In this document: positions 7,225 through 15,646 of the stretch, piece after piece
How positions within the stretch are numbered: the first letter of the stretch is position 1
Layout: each line of letters opens with the position of its first letter
Source of the DNA: an uncultured Butyricicoccus sp.
Lineage (GTDB): Bacteria > Bacillota > Clostridia > Oscillospirales > Butyricicoccaceae
Direction: 5' to 3'
Length of the DNA: 64,000 nucleotides
Assembly (NCBI GenBank): GCA_944376065.1
Contig: CALWBL010000001.1
Coordinates: 248,001 to 312,000, forward strand
Position numbers and translations under genes: made by a program
The notes under the pieces: model-generated
Told to the model about the DNA's origin: nothing
What the model saw: the letters and a program-made list of their open reading frames with translations, nothing else
Databases searched by the model: none

Positions 7225-8958
7225 TTACTTTACAATTTCTTTTGCAGCCTTGACAAGAGCCTCAACCTTGCTTTCAGCACTTGTCTTGTCTTCGCCTTTA
7301 GCCATGATATAGACTTTTACTTTTGGTTCTGTACCAGATGGGCGAATAATAAATATTGTACCGTCTGCAAGCTCGTAATAAAGCACATTCTGACCACTAA
7401 GCTCAACCTGCTCAGTTTTGCCAGTTGCAAGTTCTGTGCGGGTTCCTGACTGCAAATCGCTAACATAAGCCACTTTATCTTCACCAACTTTGGTCAGTGG
7501 ATTGGTTGTACGAAGTTCTTTCATAAGCTCACGCATACGCTCTAAACCAGACACACCAGGCATGGTTATAGAAACAGTCTGCTCTGCATAATAACCGTAT
7601 TTTTCATACATGGCCTGCATTGCATCATAAAGGGTCATGCCCTTTGTGCGATAATAAGCAGCCATTTCGGCGATAAGCATTGAGGCAGTAACAGCGTCCT
7701 TATCACGAGCATAATCGCCTGCTAGGTAGCCATAAGATTCCTCAAAAGCAAAGATATAACGATGAGAACCGCTTTCCTCCAGTTTTTTAATCTTTTCAGC
7801 TAAGAACTTAAAGCCTGTAAATGTGTTAAAGCAAGCAACACCATTTTTCTCTGCAACAATACGTGCCATTTCAGTTGTAACAACAGATTTAAGTACAGCA
7901 GCATTTTGCGGCATAGTACCAGTTAACTTTTTAGCCTGAATAATATAATCTGTAAGTAAAACACCAACTTGGTTACCAGATAGAGTGATATACTCACCAG
8001 TCTTATCTCTTAGAACAACACCAGTTCTATCAGCATCTGGGTCGGTACCGATGATAAGGTCCACATCATTTTGCTTTGCCATTTCTATTGCAATATTAAA
8101 GCCTTCCTTATTTTCTGGGTTAGGGCTTTTAACGGTTGGGAAATCACCATCAATAACCATTTGCTCTTTAACACACAAAATATGTTTATAACCAAGGCGC
8201 TTTAAAATTTCTGGAACCAGACGATAGCCTGCACCATGGAAAGGTGTATAAATCAGCTTAAACTCATCTGCAACCTGCTTTACGCAGTCACGGTTGATTG
8301 AAACCTCAAGCACTTGCTTTAGATATGCCTCATCAGTTTGCCAATCCATCATTTTGATAAGACCATCAGCAATAGCCTTGTCAAAGTCCATAGTTTTAAC
8401 ATCGGTGAAGTAATCAAGAGCAGCCATTTCCTTAGCTACCACATCAGCCTCTGCTGGTGGCAACTGAGCACCATCTTCCCAATAAACCTTATAACCATTA
8501 TATTCCTTAGGGTTATGAGATGCTGTGATATTGATACCGGCAATAGTGCCATAGTATCGAATTGCAAAGGAAAGCTCTGGAGTTGGTCGCAGCTCGTCAT
8601 ATAGTTTTACATTTATATTGTTTGCAGCCAAAATGCAGGCAGCCTGCTTTGCAAACTCATCAGAAAAGTGACGGGAGTCATAAGCGATAGCTACGCCTTT
8701 TTTCATGGCCTCCTTACCGTTGCTGCAAATGAGGTTAGCAAGACCTTGGGTAGCAGCACCAACAGTGAAGCGGTTCATGCGGAAAAGACCTGTTCCTAGT
8801 ATGCCACGCAAACCCGCTGTACCAAAGGACAGAGGGGCATAAAAACAGTCCTTAATTGCCTCTTCATTGCCAGAAATCGCTTTAAGTTCTTCACGTTCTG
8901 CATCAGTTAGTGCATCACTTGCTAGCCAGCGTTCATATTCATTCATATAATTGGACAT
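7225..8958 (-). CDS. pgcA: Phospho-sugar mutase (phosphoglucomutase/phosphomannomutase type)
   Basis: 577 residues, the length of Firmicute PgcA-type alpha-phosphohexomutases. The phosphoserine loop TASHNPKEYNGYK has the catalytic Ser147. The metal loop GTDPDADRTG carries Asp306, 308 and 310; the sugar-binding FEESYG and the phosphate-binding RPSGTEPK are present near the C-terminus. It interconverts hexose 1- and 6-phosphates for glycogen or cell-wall sugar supply. The ATG at 8958 follows GAGGTGAG. Specificity for glucose over mannose is inferred from the family only. Monocistronic, with its own promoter. Confidence 0.93.
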   Translation of the reverse strand: MSNYMNEYERWLASDALTDAEREELKAISGNEEAIKDCFYAPLSFGTAGLRGILGTGLFRMNRFTVGAATQGLANLICSNGKEAMKKGVAIAYDSRHFSDEFAKQAACILAANNINVKLYDELRPTPELSFAIRYYGTIAGINITASHNPKEYNGYKVYWEDGAQLPPAEADVVAKEMAALDYFTDVKTMDFDKAIADGLIKMMDWQTDEAYLKQVLEVSINRDCVKQVADEFKLIYTPFHGAGYRLVPEILKRLGYKHILCVKEQMVIDGDFPTVKSPNPENKEGFNIAIEMAKQNDVDLIIGTDPDADRTGVVLRDKTGEYITLSGNQVGVLLTDYIIQAKKLTGTMPQNAAVLKSVVTTEMARIVAEKNGVACFNTFTGFKFLAEKIKKLEESGSHRYIFAFEESYGYLAGDYARDKDAVTASMLIAEMAAYYRTKGMTLYDAMQAMYEKYGYYAEQTVSITMPGVSGLERMRELMKELRTTNPLTKVGEDKVAYVSDLQSGTRTELATGKTEQVELSGQNVLYYELADGTIFIIRPSGTEPKVKVYIMAKGEDKTSAESKVEALVKAAKEIVK

Positions 8959-9013
8959 TGGAACTCACCTCGGAAAAATCATTGGACAACAAAACCTTGG
9001 TTGCCTTAGAAAT

Positions 9014-9042
9014 ATTATACAGTATTTTCCCTGTTTTGAAAA
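9014..9042 (-). promoter_or_regulatory. Promoter of the phosphohexomutase gene
   Basis: Minus strand TTTTCA (9042-9037), 17-bp spacer, TATAAT (9019-9014), with a leader of about 50 nt. Confidence 0.6.
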
Positions 9043-9114
9043 GCATTTTTGTTGTATTTACATTTATTTTATTTATTTTATCAAATAAACTTTTTATTTT
9101 TTGCATAGTTACTA

Positions 9115-9142
9115 TTGCTTTTATTTTTCGACATGTTATAAT
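9115..9142 (+). promoter_or_regulatory. Extended -10 promoter of the queuosine-salvage leader
   Basis: TTGCTT (9115-9120), 16-bp spacer, and TGTTATAAT (9134-9142), an extended -10 element on the plus strand. The predicted start is near 9149, about 165 nt before the first codon of the radical-SAM gene. Confidence 0.6.
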
Positions 9143-9148
9143 ACTATA

Positions 9149-9287
9149 GCAATACAATTTAATCAGACAGTTCGTAACCATCCTGTCTTTAAACAAAACT
9201 AGGACAACCATGCGTCAGAGGTTTTGACTCCTTTGAAGGTCATGGGCTTTTTGGTGGTGCTGATTTTTAAAATCTGCATCTTTTTTA
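9149..9287 (+). promoter_or_regulatory. Structured leader with intrinsic terminator (candidate riboswitch for queuosine salvage)
   Basis: The leader has a hairpin AGACAG/CTGTCT (9165-9170 with 9183-9188) and a second domain CCATG/CATGG (9208-9212 with 9241-9245) enclosing GTCA/TGAC (9214-9217 with 9225-9228). It ends in a terminator stem (9256-9260 with 9276-9280 plus an inner GATTT/AAATC) followed by six T. AACCA at 9206-9210 could instead pair with TGGT near 9252, giving a switch. The downstream pair (radical-SAM, YhhQ) suggests a preQ1- or queuine-type ligand. I could not match it to the preQ1-I, -II or -III consensus, so the class is open. Confidence 0.55.
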
Positions 9288-9312
9288 TTTTCATTTCGGG
9301 AGATTTTAAAAT

Positions 9313-10014
9313 ATGTTGGTACGATATTCTGTTATAAATGACAAAAATCCTCGTGAGATTGTTTTACTTCGCGGCTCAGGTTGCAAATGGAAACGCTGTG
9401 CATTTTGCGATTATCACACAGATTTTTCTAATGATATAAACGCAAACTTTGAGCTTAATTCCAAAGAGCTTGCTAAAGTCACAGGTATATATAATCACTT
9501 AGAGATAATAAATTCTGGTTCTTTCTGTGACCTTGATGAAGAAACACTAAACCTTATAGAAAAAGTGTGTCATGAGAAGAACATAAAAACTCTCCACTTT
9601 GAATGTCATTGGATACACAGAAAGGAAATCCCAGCATTTAAAGCACGTTTTTCTAAAATAGGCGTTACAGTAAAAATAAAATCTGGCATAGAAACCTTTG
9701 ACCGAGATTTTAGAGAGCAAGTACTCATAAAAGGTATAGGTGAATCAAATCCTGCTATAATCTCCGAACCATTTGATGAATGTTGTTTGCTTTTTGGAAT
9801 AAAAGGTCAAACACTTGAAAGCATGAAAAACGATATAGAAATAGGTCTTAAATATTTCGAGCGTATATGCATAAATCTAATGGTAGAAAACACAACTCAA
9901 ATTCGTCCTGATAATGAAGTATTGCAAATATTTATGAACGAGCTTTATCCGCTTTATATCGAAAATCCTCGTGTCGATATTCTAACAGAAAACACAGATT
10001 TTGGTGTGGGATAA
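9313..10014 (+). CDS. Radical SAM protein, candidate queuine lyase (QueL-like)
   Basis: 233 residues. The cysteine motif is C24-x4-C29-x2-C32 (GCKWKRCAFCDYH), one residue longer than the usual CX3CX2C, followed by a barrel-like fold with NSGSF and KSGIETFD. The next gene, 23 bp downstream, is a YhhQ-type queuosine-precursor transporter. Such radical-SAM/yhhQ pairs in gut Firmicutes encode QueL, which releases the 7-deazaguanine base from salvaged queuine (Clostridioides difficile work; from memory). Identity as QueL is inferred from context and motif, not from alignment. The ATG at 9313 has CGGGAG about 10 nt upstream. The leader before it has a terminator, so expression is probably attenuated. 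Confidence 0.6.
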   Translation: MLVRYSVINDKNPREIVLLRGSGCKWKRCAFCDYHTDFSNDINANFELNSKELAKVTGIYNHLEIINSGSFCDLDEETLNLIEKVCHEKNIKTLHFECHWIHRKEIPAFKARFSKIGVTVKIKSGIETFDRDFREQVLIKGIGESNPAIISEPFDECCLLFGIKGQTLESMKNDIEIGLKYFERICINLMVENTTQIRPDNEVLQIFMNELYPLYIENPRVDILTENTDFGVG

Positions 10015-10037
10015 AGCAAAATGGGGGAACAAATTTT

Positions 10038-10739
10038 ATGACAAATGAAGTTTTACTAATTGTATCACTGGTTGTGCTTTATGGTGCTGTACTTTTATGG
10101 TATAAGCTGTTTGGTAAAGCCGGTATGTATTGTTTCACAGTGTTTGCAACTATTGCGGCAAATATTGAAGTTTTGCTTTTAGTTGATGCATTTGGCATGG
10201 AAATGACGCTTGGCAATATACTTTTTGCAACAACATTTTTAGTTACTGATATATTATCAGAAACCGAAGGCAAAGATGCTGCTCAAAAAGCTGTTTGGAT
10301 AGGCATCGGCACCTCTTTGCTATTTATTATAGTGTCTCAGTCATGGCTGCAATATACTGTCAGTGCAAATGATTTTGCTTTTTCATCTTTCCAAACGATT
10401 TTCTCTAACACTCCACGAATGATGTTTGCATCACTTGCCGTTTATGCTATAGTTCAGACTTTTGATGTTCACATGTATCATTTTTGGTGGAATCTGACAG
10501 ATAAAAAATTCGGCGATCATCATGCCTTTTTATGGCTGAGAAATAATGGCTCTACACTTATTTCACAGCTGCTTAACACTATACTTTTCACAGGTTTCGC
10601 TTTCTGGGGAACTTATGATTTGCGAACTTTGATTTCCATTATATTAAGCAGTTATGTAATTTTTATTGTTACATCACTTGCAGATACACCTATTGTATAT
10701 CTAGCAAGAGCACTGAAAGAAAAAAATATGGTTAAATAA
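10038..10739 (+). CDS. YhhQ/VUT-family queuosine precursor transporter
   Basis: 233 residues, six to seven hydrophobic segments. It carries the family blocks ATTFLVTDILSETEGKDAA and YHFWWNLTD followed by WLRNNGSTLISQLLNT, which are hallmarks of the YhhQ (VUT) family of inner-membrane importers of preQ0, preQ1 or queuine. It sits 23 bp after the radical-SAM gene, indicating one salvage unit. No queuosine biosynthesis genes (queC, queD, queE, queF) are in the window, which fits salvage. The start ATG at 10038 has a weak GGGGGAA site. Substrate choice cannot be read from the sequence. Confidence 0.85.
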   Translation: MTNEVLLIVSLVVLYGAVLLWYKLFGKAGMYCFTVFATIAANIEVLLLVDAFGMEMTLGNILFATTFLVTDILSETEGKDAAQKAVWIGIGTSLLFIIVSQSWLQYTVSANDFAFSSFQTIFSNTPRMMFASLAVYAIVQTFDVHMYHFWWNLTDKKFGDHHAFLWLRNNGSTLISQLLNTILFTGFAFWGTYDLRTLISIILSSYVIFIVTSLADTPIVYLARALKEKNMVK

Positions 10740-10742
10740 TAA

Positions 10743-10774
10743 AATGGCTTAGAGTTTTAACGCTCTAAGCCATT
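10743..10774. terminator. Bidirectional terminator between yhhQ and glnS
   Basis: 12-bp perfect stem AATGGCTTAGAG/CTCTAAGCCATT (10743-10754 with 10763-10774) between two converging genes, T-rich on the plus side. Confidence 0.85.
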
Positions 10775-10779
10775 GTCTT

Positions 10780-12438
10780 TTACTTATTTAGAGTTTTTGC
10801 AAAACTATCTTTTAAAGTTACAATTCTATTAAATCTGCTTTCATCATCTTTAATAAAATAACCCATTCTTACAAACTGCATTCTTGTGCCAACTGGAACT
10901 TCTGCAACAGATGGCTCTAACTTACAGCCTTGTAGCTTTATCAGTGACTCTGGGTTTAGATAATCTAAATAATTTGTACCTTCTGGAACACTGCCTGTAT
11001 CCTCAAGTGTAAACAGATTGTCATATAGATAGCAAGATGCATCAATAGCATGTTTTGCAGATACCCAGTGAATAGTTCCTTTAACCTTACGACCGTCTGC
11101 TGGCATTCCGTTTGCAGTTTCAATGTCAGCAGTACAACGAATCTCTATAATTTCACCGTTTTCGTCCTTAATAATTTCATTGCACTTAACAATATAAGCA
11201 CCCATAAGACGAACCTCGCCATCTGGCTTTAATCTCTGGAACTTTGGAGGTGGAACTTCTGCAAAGTCGATCTTTTCAATATAAACAGTTCCTGTAAATG
11301 GAACTTTACGAGTACCTGCATTCTCATCTCTTGGATTGTTTGGAATTTCAAAATATTCAGTCTTATCCTCTGGATAGTTTGTAATAACCAGCTTTATAGG
11401 CTCAGTAACCGCCATACGACGAAGTGCAGTTTCGTTAAGCTCCTCACGAATACAATGCTCTAAAAGACGAATATCAACAAGAGAATTAGCCTTTGCAATG
11501 CCTGCACGCTTTACAAAATCAAGAATAGCACTTGGAGTGTAACCGCGACGACGCAAACCACAAAGTGTAGGCATACGAGGGTCGTCCCATCCCTCAACGT
11601 GATTTTCAAACACCAGCTCACGCAGATAACGCTTGCTCATAACAGTATGAGTCACATTCAGTCTTGCAAATTCACGCTGTTTTGGATGGTGTGGCAAAGG
11701 ACAATTATCCACAACCCACTCATAAAGTGGACGATGGTTTTCAAACTCAATAGAACACATAGAATGTGTAATTCCCTCTATAGCGTCCTGAATGGGGTGA
11801 GCAAAATCATAAAGCGGATAAATGCACCATTTATCACCCTGTCTATGGTGGTGAGCACGAACAATACGATAAATAGCAGGGTCACGCATATTCATATTAG
11901 GTGACGCCATATCAATTTTTGCGCGAAGGGTTTTTGAACCATCTGCAAATTCACCGTTGCGCATAGCCTCAAATAGCTTTAGGTTTTCCTCTACTGAGCG
12001 GTCACGATATGGGCTGTTTTGACCTGCCTGTGTTAGTGTACCACGCTGAGCACGCATTTCCTCTTGTGTCAGGTCACAAACATAAGCCTTACCTGCTTTA
12101 ATTAGTGCAACAGCACAATCATAACATGTTTCAAAATAATCAGAGCCGTAATAAATACCGCCATTTGGCTGCTCACCGGTTAGCCAAGCGATATCTTTTT
12201 GAATAGACTGCACATATTCATCGTCCTCACGCACAGGGTTTGTGTCATCAAAACGAAGATTAAATTTACCATTATATTTTTTAGCGATAGACCAGTTAAT
12301 ATAAATCGCCTTAGCAGAGCCGATATGCAGATAACCGTTTGGCTCTGGTGGAAAACGAGTATGAATCTGCTCAGAAAGACCGGCAGCTATATCTGCATCA
12401 ATAATTTCTGTTAGAAAATTGTTTACATCTTCCATCAT
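10780..12438 (-). CDS. glnS: Glutaminyl-tRNA synthetase
   Basis: 552 residues, normal for bacterial GlnRS. The class I signature is FPPEPNGYLHIGSAKA (HIGH at 38-41) and the KMSKS equivalent is VMSKRYL (about residue 270). The catalytic core has TRFPPEPNG and the C-terminal half is the two-barrel anticodon-binding region (RLMGAYIVKCNEI, then HWVSAKHAIDA). It charges tRNA-Gln directly; many Firmicutes lack it and use GatCAB. It lies 24 bp downstream of gltX, so the two related enzymes are probably co-transcribed. The first of two adjacent ATGs is used here. Confidence 0.96.
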   Translation of the reverse strand: MMEDVNNFLTEIIDADIAAGLSEQIHTRFPPEPNGYLHIGSAKAIYINWSIAKKYNGKFNLRFDDTNPVREDDEYVQSIQKDIAWLTGEQPNGGIYYGSDYFETCYDCAVALIKAGKAYVCDLTQEEMRAQRGTLTQAGQNSPYRDRSVEENLKLFEAMRNGEFADGSKTLRAKIDMASPNMNMRDPAIYRIVRAHHHRQGDKWCIYPLYDFAHPIQDAIEGITHSMCSIEFENHRPLYEWVVDNCPLPHHPKQREFARLNVTHTVMSKRYLRELVFENHVEGWDDPRMPTLCGLRRRGYTPSAILDFVKRAGIAKANSLVDIRLLEHCIREELNETALRRMAVTEPIKLVITNYPEDKTEYFEIPNNPRDENAGTRKVPFTGTVYIEKIDFAEVPPPKFQRLKPDGEVRLMGAYIVKCNEIIKDENGEIIEIRCTADIETANGMPADGRKVKGTIHWVSAKHAIDASCYLYDNLFTLEDTGSVPEGTNYLDYLNPESLIKLQGCKLEPSVAEVPVGTRMQFVRMGYFIKDDESRFNRIVTLKDSFAKTLNK

Positions 12439-12462
12439 AGTTTTATATTCTCCCCTATTTTA

Positions 12463-14118
12463 TTATAATGCGTTTTTACAAGCCTCTAAACGCTTTAGAA
12501 CCATATCTCTACCCATAATCTGCATTACACTTTGTAAATCAGGAGCATTCTGACGACCTGCAACTGCAATGCGGATAACCATGGATACATCGCCAACAGC
12601 ACCCTTATATTGCTCTGGATTTTGCTTATATGCCTTAGTTTCAGATGCATATCCGTGCTTTTCAGCGATAATCTTCATCTTTTCAAAGAAAGCATCTGGA
12701 GTATCTTGTGCATCAAACATTTGTGCAAAATCAGAAAGCATAAGTGCAGCATCTTCCTTTGTCACACGCTCAGGCATTGTATAATCTGGGTTAAACAGCT
12801 CATCAAACATAAAGTCCATATAAGGCTTAACGTCAGTCCAAACAGCAATATCCTTACGGGGTTTTTTGCCACCTCTGCCAATCTGTAAAAACGCTATGCT
12901 CTTGTCTTTATTTCTTGTAAACAGCACATTAAATTCTGGGTCATGTACTTTACTCCAAGCATTTACCTGCTCATAAACTTCCTCAGCCTTCATATGAGAG
13001 ATAACATTCTTAGAAACATCACGCAGCTTGTCAATATCGAATAAAGCACCCGAACCACTCATCTTCTTTGTGGAGAATGGGAAATCATTCATAGGAAGCT
13101 CAGGATTTGCACGACGCCACTCCTCAAAGTTAGAGTTAAGAAGTGTCATCAGATATTCAAGAACACAAGCTGCTGGATAACCCTGTTGAACATAAAATGT
13201 TAGGGCAAGTTCTGGGTCTTTACGCTTGGATAACTTACGCTTACCGCCTGTTTCCTCATCAATTTTCATAAGCTGTGCTGTATGAGCATATTTAGGGGCT
13301 TTCCAACCCATAGCTCTAAATAACTGAAGATGTACAGGCAGGGTTGCAAGCCATTCCTCGCCACGGACAACAATAGTCGTGCCCATTAAATGGTCATCAA
13401 CTACATGAGCAAAATGATAAGTTGGAATGCCATCGGATTTTAAAATAACGATATCTTGGTCGTTTTCTGTGACCTCCATTTTGCCTTTAACTAAGTCCTC
13501 ATGCTTTATTTTATTTTCAATGCTGCCTTCTGAACGGAAACGAATGACATAAGGTATACCCTTTGCAAGCTGTGCCTCAATATCCTCCATTGGACGGTCA
13601 CGCCATACAGCATATTTTCCATAATAACCGAAGTTTTCTTTATTTTCCTCCTGCTGTGTATGAGCGTTTGACAGTTCTTCTTCTGTGCAGAAGCAAGGAT
13701 AAGCCATGCCTTGTTTCATAAGCCATTTTGCAAAGGTCTGATAAATTTCAGCACGCTGAGACTGACGATATGGACCATAATTTCCAATTTCGCCATCAAG
13801 AGTTGCACCCTCATCAAAAGGCAGACCAAAAGAGGAAAAAGCATCAATAATTGTTTGCACACCGCCTTCAACTTCACGTTTGCGGTCGGTATCTTCTATA
13901 CGCAGATAAAACACACCGCCTGATTGGTGTGCCAGACGTTCATCAACTAATGCACCATATAAATTACCAAGGTGCATAAAGCCTGTTGGACTAGGGCCCA
14001 TACGAGTAACTTTTGCACCCTCTTTAAGCTCACGCTTAGGATAACGAGCTTCTATTTGCTCTGGGGTTTGTGTGATATGCGGAAACAGCTTATCCGCAAG
14101 ATAGGTATAATCCATCAT
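12463..14118 (-). CDS. gltX: Glutamyl-tRNA synthetase (long form)
   Basis: 551 residues, longer than the usual 470-500. The class I signatures are GPSPTGFMHLGNL (HIGH at 49-52) and KLSKRKDPE (KMSKS, about 300). About 35 residues precede the Rossmann fold (MDYTYLADKLFPHITQTPEQIEARYPKRE) and the C-terminal anticodon domain has inserts. The motif RIEDTDRKREV supports GluRS rather than GlnRS. The upstream gene in an apparent gltX-glnS operon. GGAGAAA precedes tandem ATG codons at 14118 and 14115. A second, standard gltX elsewhere in the genome is possible. Confidence 0.93.
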   Translation of the reverse strand: MMDYTYLADKLFPHITQTPEQIEARYPKRELKEGAKVTRMGPSPTGFMHLGNLYGALVDERLAHQSGGVFYLRIEDTDRKREVEGGVQTIIDAFSSFGLPFDEGATLDGEIGNYGPYRQSQRAEIYQTFAKWLMKQGMAYPCFCTEEELSNAHTQQEENKENFGYYGKYAVWRDRPMEDIEAQLAKGIPYVIRFRSEGSIENKIKHEDLVKGKMEVTENDQDIVILKSDGIPTYHFAHVVDDHLMGTTIVVRGEEWLATLPVHLQLFRAMGWKAPKYAHTAQLMKIDEETGGKRKLSKRKDPELALTFYVQQGYPAACVLEYLMTLLNSNFEEWRRANPELPMNDFPFSTKKMSGSGALFDIDKLRDVSKNVISHMKAEEVYEQVNAWSKVHDPEFNVLFTRNKDKSIAFLQIGRGGKKPRKDIAVWTDVKPYMDFMFDELFNPDYTMPERVTKEDAALMLSDFAQMFDAQDTPDAFFEKMKIIAEKHGYASETKAYKQNPEQYKGAVGDVSMVIRIAVAGRQNAPDLQSVMQIMGRDMVLKRLEACKNAL

Positions 14119-14191
14119 AAAAGCATTTCTCCAAATTTAAAATATAGGGAAGTAATATTTCCCATTAACTGATAAGATACTAATTATTTTA

Positions 14192-15628
14192 TCATAATTC
14201 GCCATAGTTGCAAAGTGATGAACAAAATTTTTTATCAGTCCAAGCGTTTTCAAGACATTTCACGGCATTTTTCATTATATCCTCATTTAGACCTGCATAA
14301 CCGAGCACAACTGTGGAATCCTGTTTTTTTTCACATTCTGCTATATAATAATCGGAAATTCCATGCAGATGTACACCATTTTTAGCAGCAAGTTCGACCA
14401 TTTGCGTTTCTGATAGTCCGTTTTTTAGTATAAGCATCAAATGAAGTCCTGCATCTTCGCCTAAAATTTTCATATCTTTTGCAAATTTGCTTTTGTTTAA
14501 AAGCTCAAGTAAAATATCACGCCTTGATTTATATAAATTTCTAATTCGTGAAATATGACGCTCAAAAGTTCCTGTTTCAATAAATTTTGCAAGCGTATAC
14601 TGTTCAAAACTTGGAACAGTTGAAGAATAAAAACTTAAATTATTGCGATATTTTTTTAAAAGGCTTACAGGCAGCACTATATAGCTAATTCTAAGCGATG
14701 GAGCTAAACTTTTTGCAAAAGTGTTTAAATAAATAACCCTATCTGCATGGTCAAGCTCTTTCATTGCCGGAATTGGACGAGATGTATAACGAAATTCAGA
14801 GTCATAGTCGTCCTCTATAATATATCTATCATCATTTTGTTCTGCCCAATTAAGCATTTGTATTCTTCGGGCTGCTGGCATAACTATTCCAAGCGGGAAC
14901 TGATGTGATGGTGTTAAATATACTACACTTGCATCTGTTTTTTTAAGTAAATCTACTTGTAAACCATCTTTATCAAGCGTTATTGGTGCGACATTTGCAC
15001 CATTTGCTTTGAAAATATGGTTTAGTTTTGGATAGCAAGGGTTTTCAAGTGCATATGTCCTATTTCTGCCTAAAAGCTGAATAAGCAGCATTAAAAGATA
15101 CTCTGAACCTGCGCCAACAATAATCTGTTCAGGCATAACATGAATCCCTCTAAACTCAGCTAAATATTTGCAAATTTGCTGTCTCAACTCCAAAACGCCT
15201 TGATTTGGTGCAGCAACAAGCAACTGACTTGCTTTCTCAGTAAGCTCAGAGCGTAGAAGTTTTGCCCATGATGAAAATGGAAAGCATTCTGTATCAACCG
15301 TATTTGTATGAAAAGCATAGAGATAGTCTTTAGGCTTTTGCTTGGGAATTTCATAATTTATAGGCTCAGTCTTTATGTTGTGTGTTGCAATATTTTGAAC
15401 ATAATAACCAGAGCGAGGTTTTGAAACTATATAACCCTCTGCAAGTAGCTGACTATATGCATTTTCCACTGTAATTTGGCTGATTTTAAGGTGCTGTGCA
15501 AGTCTGCGTTTTGATGGTAATCGCTCACCGCCGCTTATTGCCCCATTTATTATATCTTGTCTAATTGCTCTATATAGCTGTTCATACATTGGCAGTAAAC
15601 GAGAATGACTTATATGGTAAGTTAACAT
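14192..15628 (-). CDS. MocR-type regulator (GntR wHTH fused to aminotransferase fold)
   Basis: 478 residues. The N-terminal GntR winged helix (about 1-75: PMYEQLYRAIRQDIINGAISGGERLPSKRRLAQHLKIS, split by the family's first helices) joins a fold-type I aminotransferase domain (about 110-470). The PLP-lysine segment is TFAKSLAPSLRISY, and IIEDDYDSEFRY carries the cofactor-binding Asp. MocR proteins such as PdxR and GabR regulate vitamin B6, GABA or amino-acid genes. It lies 18 bp downstream of an AEC-family permease gene, probably in one operon, so that permease is the likely target. PdxR or GabR identity cannot be decided. Confidence 0.9.
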   Translation of the reverse strand: MLTYHISHSRLLPMYEQLYRAIRQDIINGAISGGERLPSKRRLAQHLKISQITVENAYSQLLAEGYIVSKPRSGYYVQNIATHNIKTEPINYEIPKQKPKDYLYAFHTNTVDTECFPFSSWAKLLRSELTEKASQLLVAAPNQGVLELRQQICKYLAEFRGIHVMPEQIIVGAGSEYLLMLLIQLLGRNRTYALENPCYPKLNHIFKANGANVAPITLDKDGLQVDLLKKTDASVVYLTPSHQFPLGIVMPAARRIQMLNWAEQNDDRYIIEDDYDSEFRYTSRPIPAMKELDHADRVIYLNTFAKSLAPSLRISYIVLPVSLLKKYRNNLSFYSSTVPSFEQYTLAKFIETGTFERHISRIRNLYKSRRDILLELLNKSKFAKDMKILGEDAGLHLMLILKNGLSETQMVELAAKNGVHLHGISDYYIAECEKKQDSTVVLGYAGLNEDIMKNAVKCLENAWTDKKFCSSLCNYGEL

Positions 15629-15646
15629 AAAATAATTCCTTTCATG

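Noticed and set aside
7985..8604. Plus-strand frames inside the phosphohexomutase gene
   Set aside because: Antisense shadows of a well-supported gene.
8939..9211. Minus-strand frame of 90 codons upstream of the phosphohexomutase
   Set aside because: It overlaps the start of that gene and contains its promoter and the opposing leader promoter; no ribosome site and no protein-like pattern.
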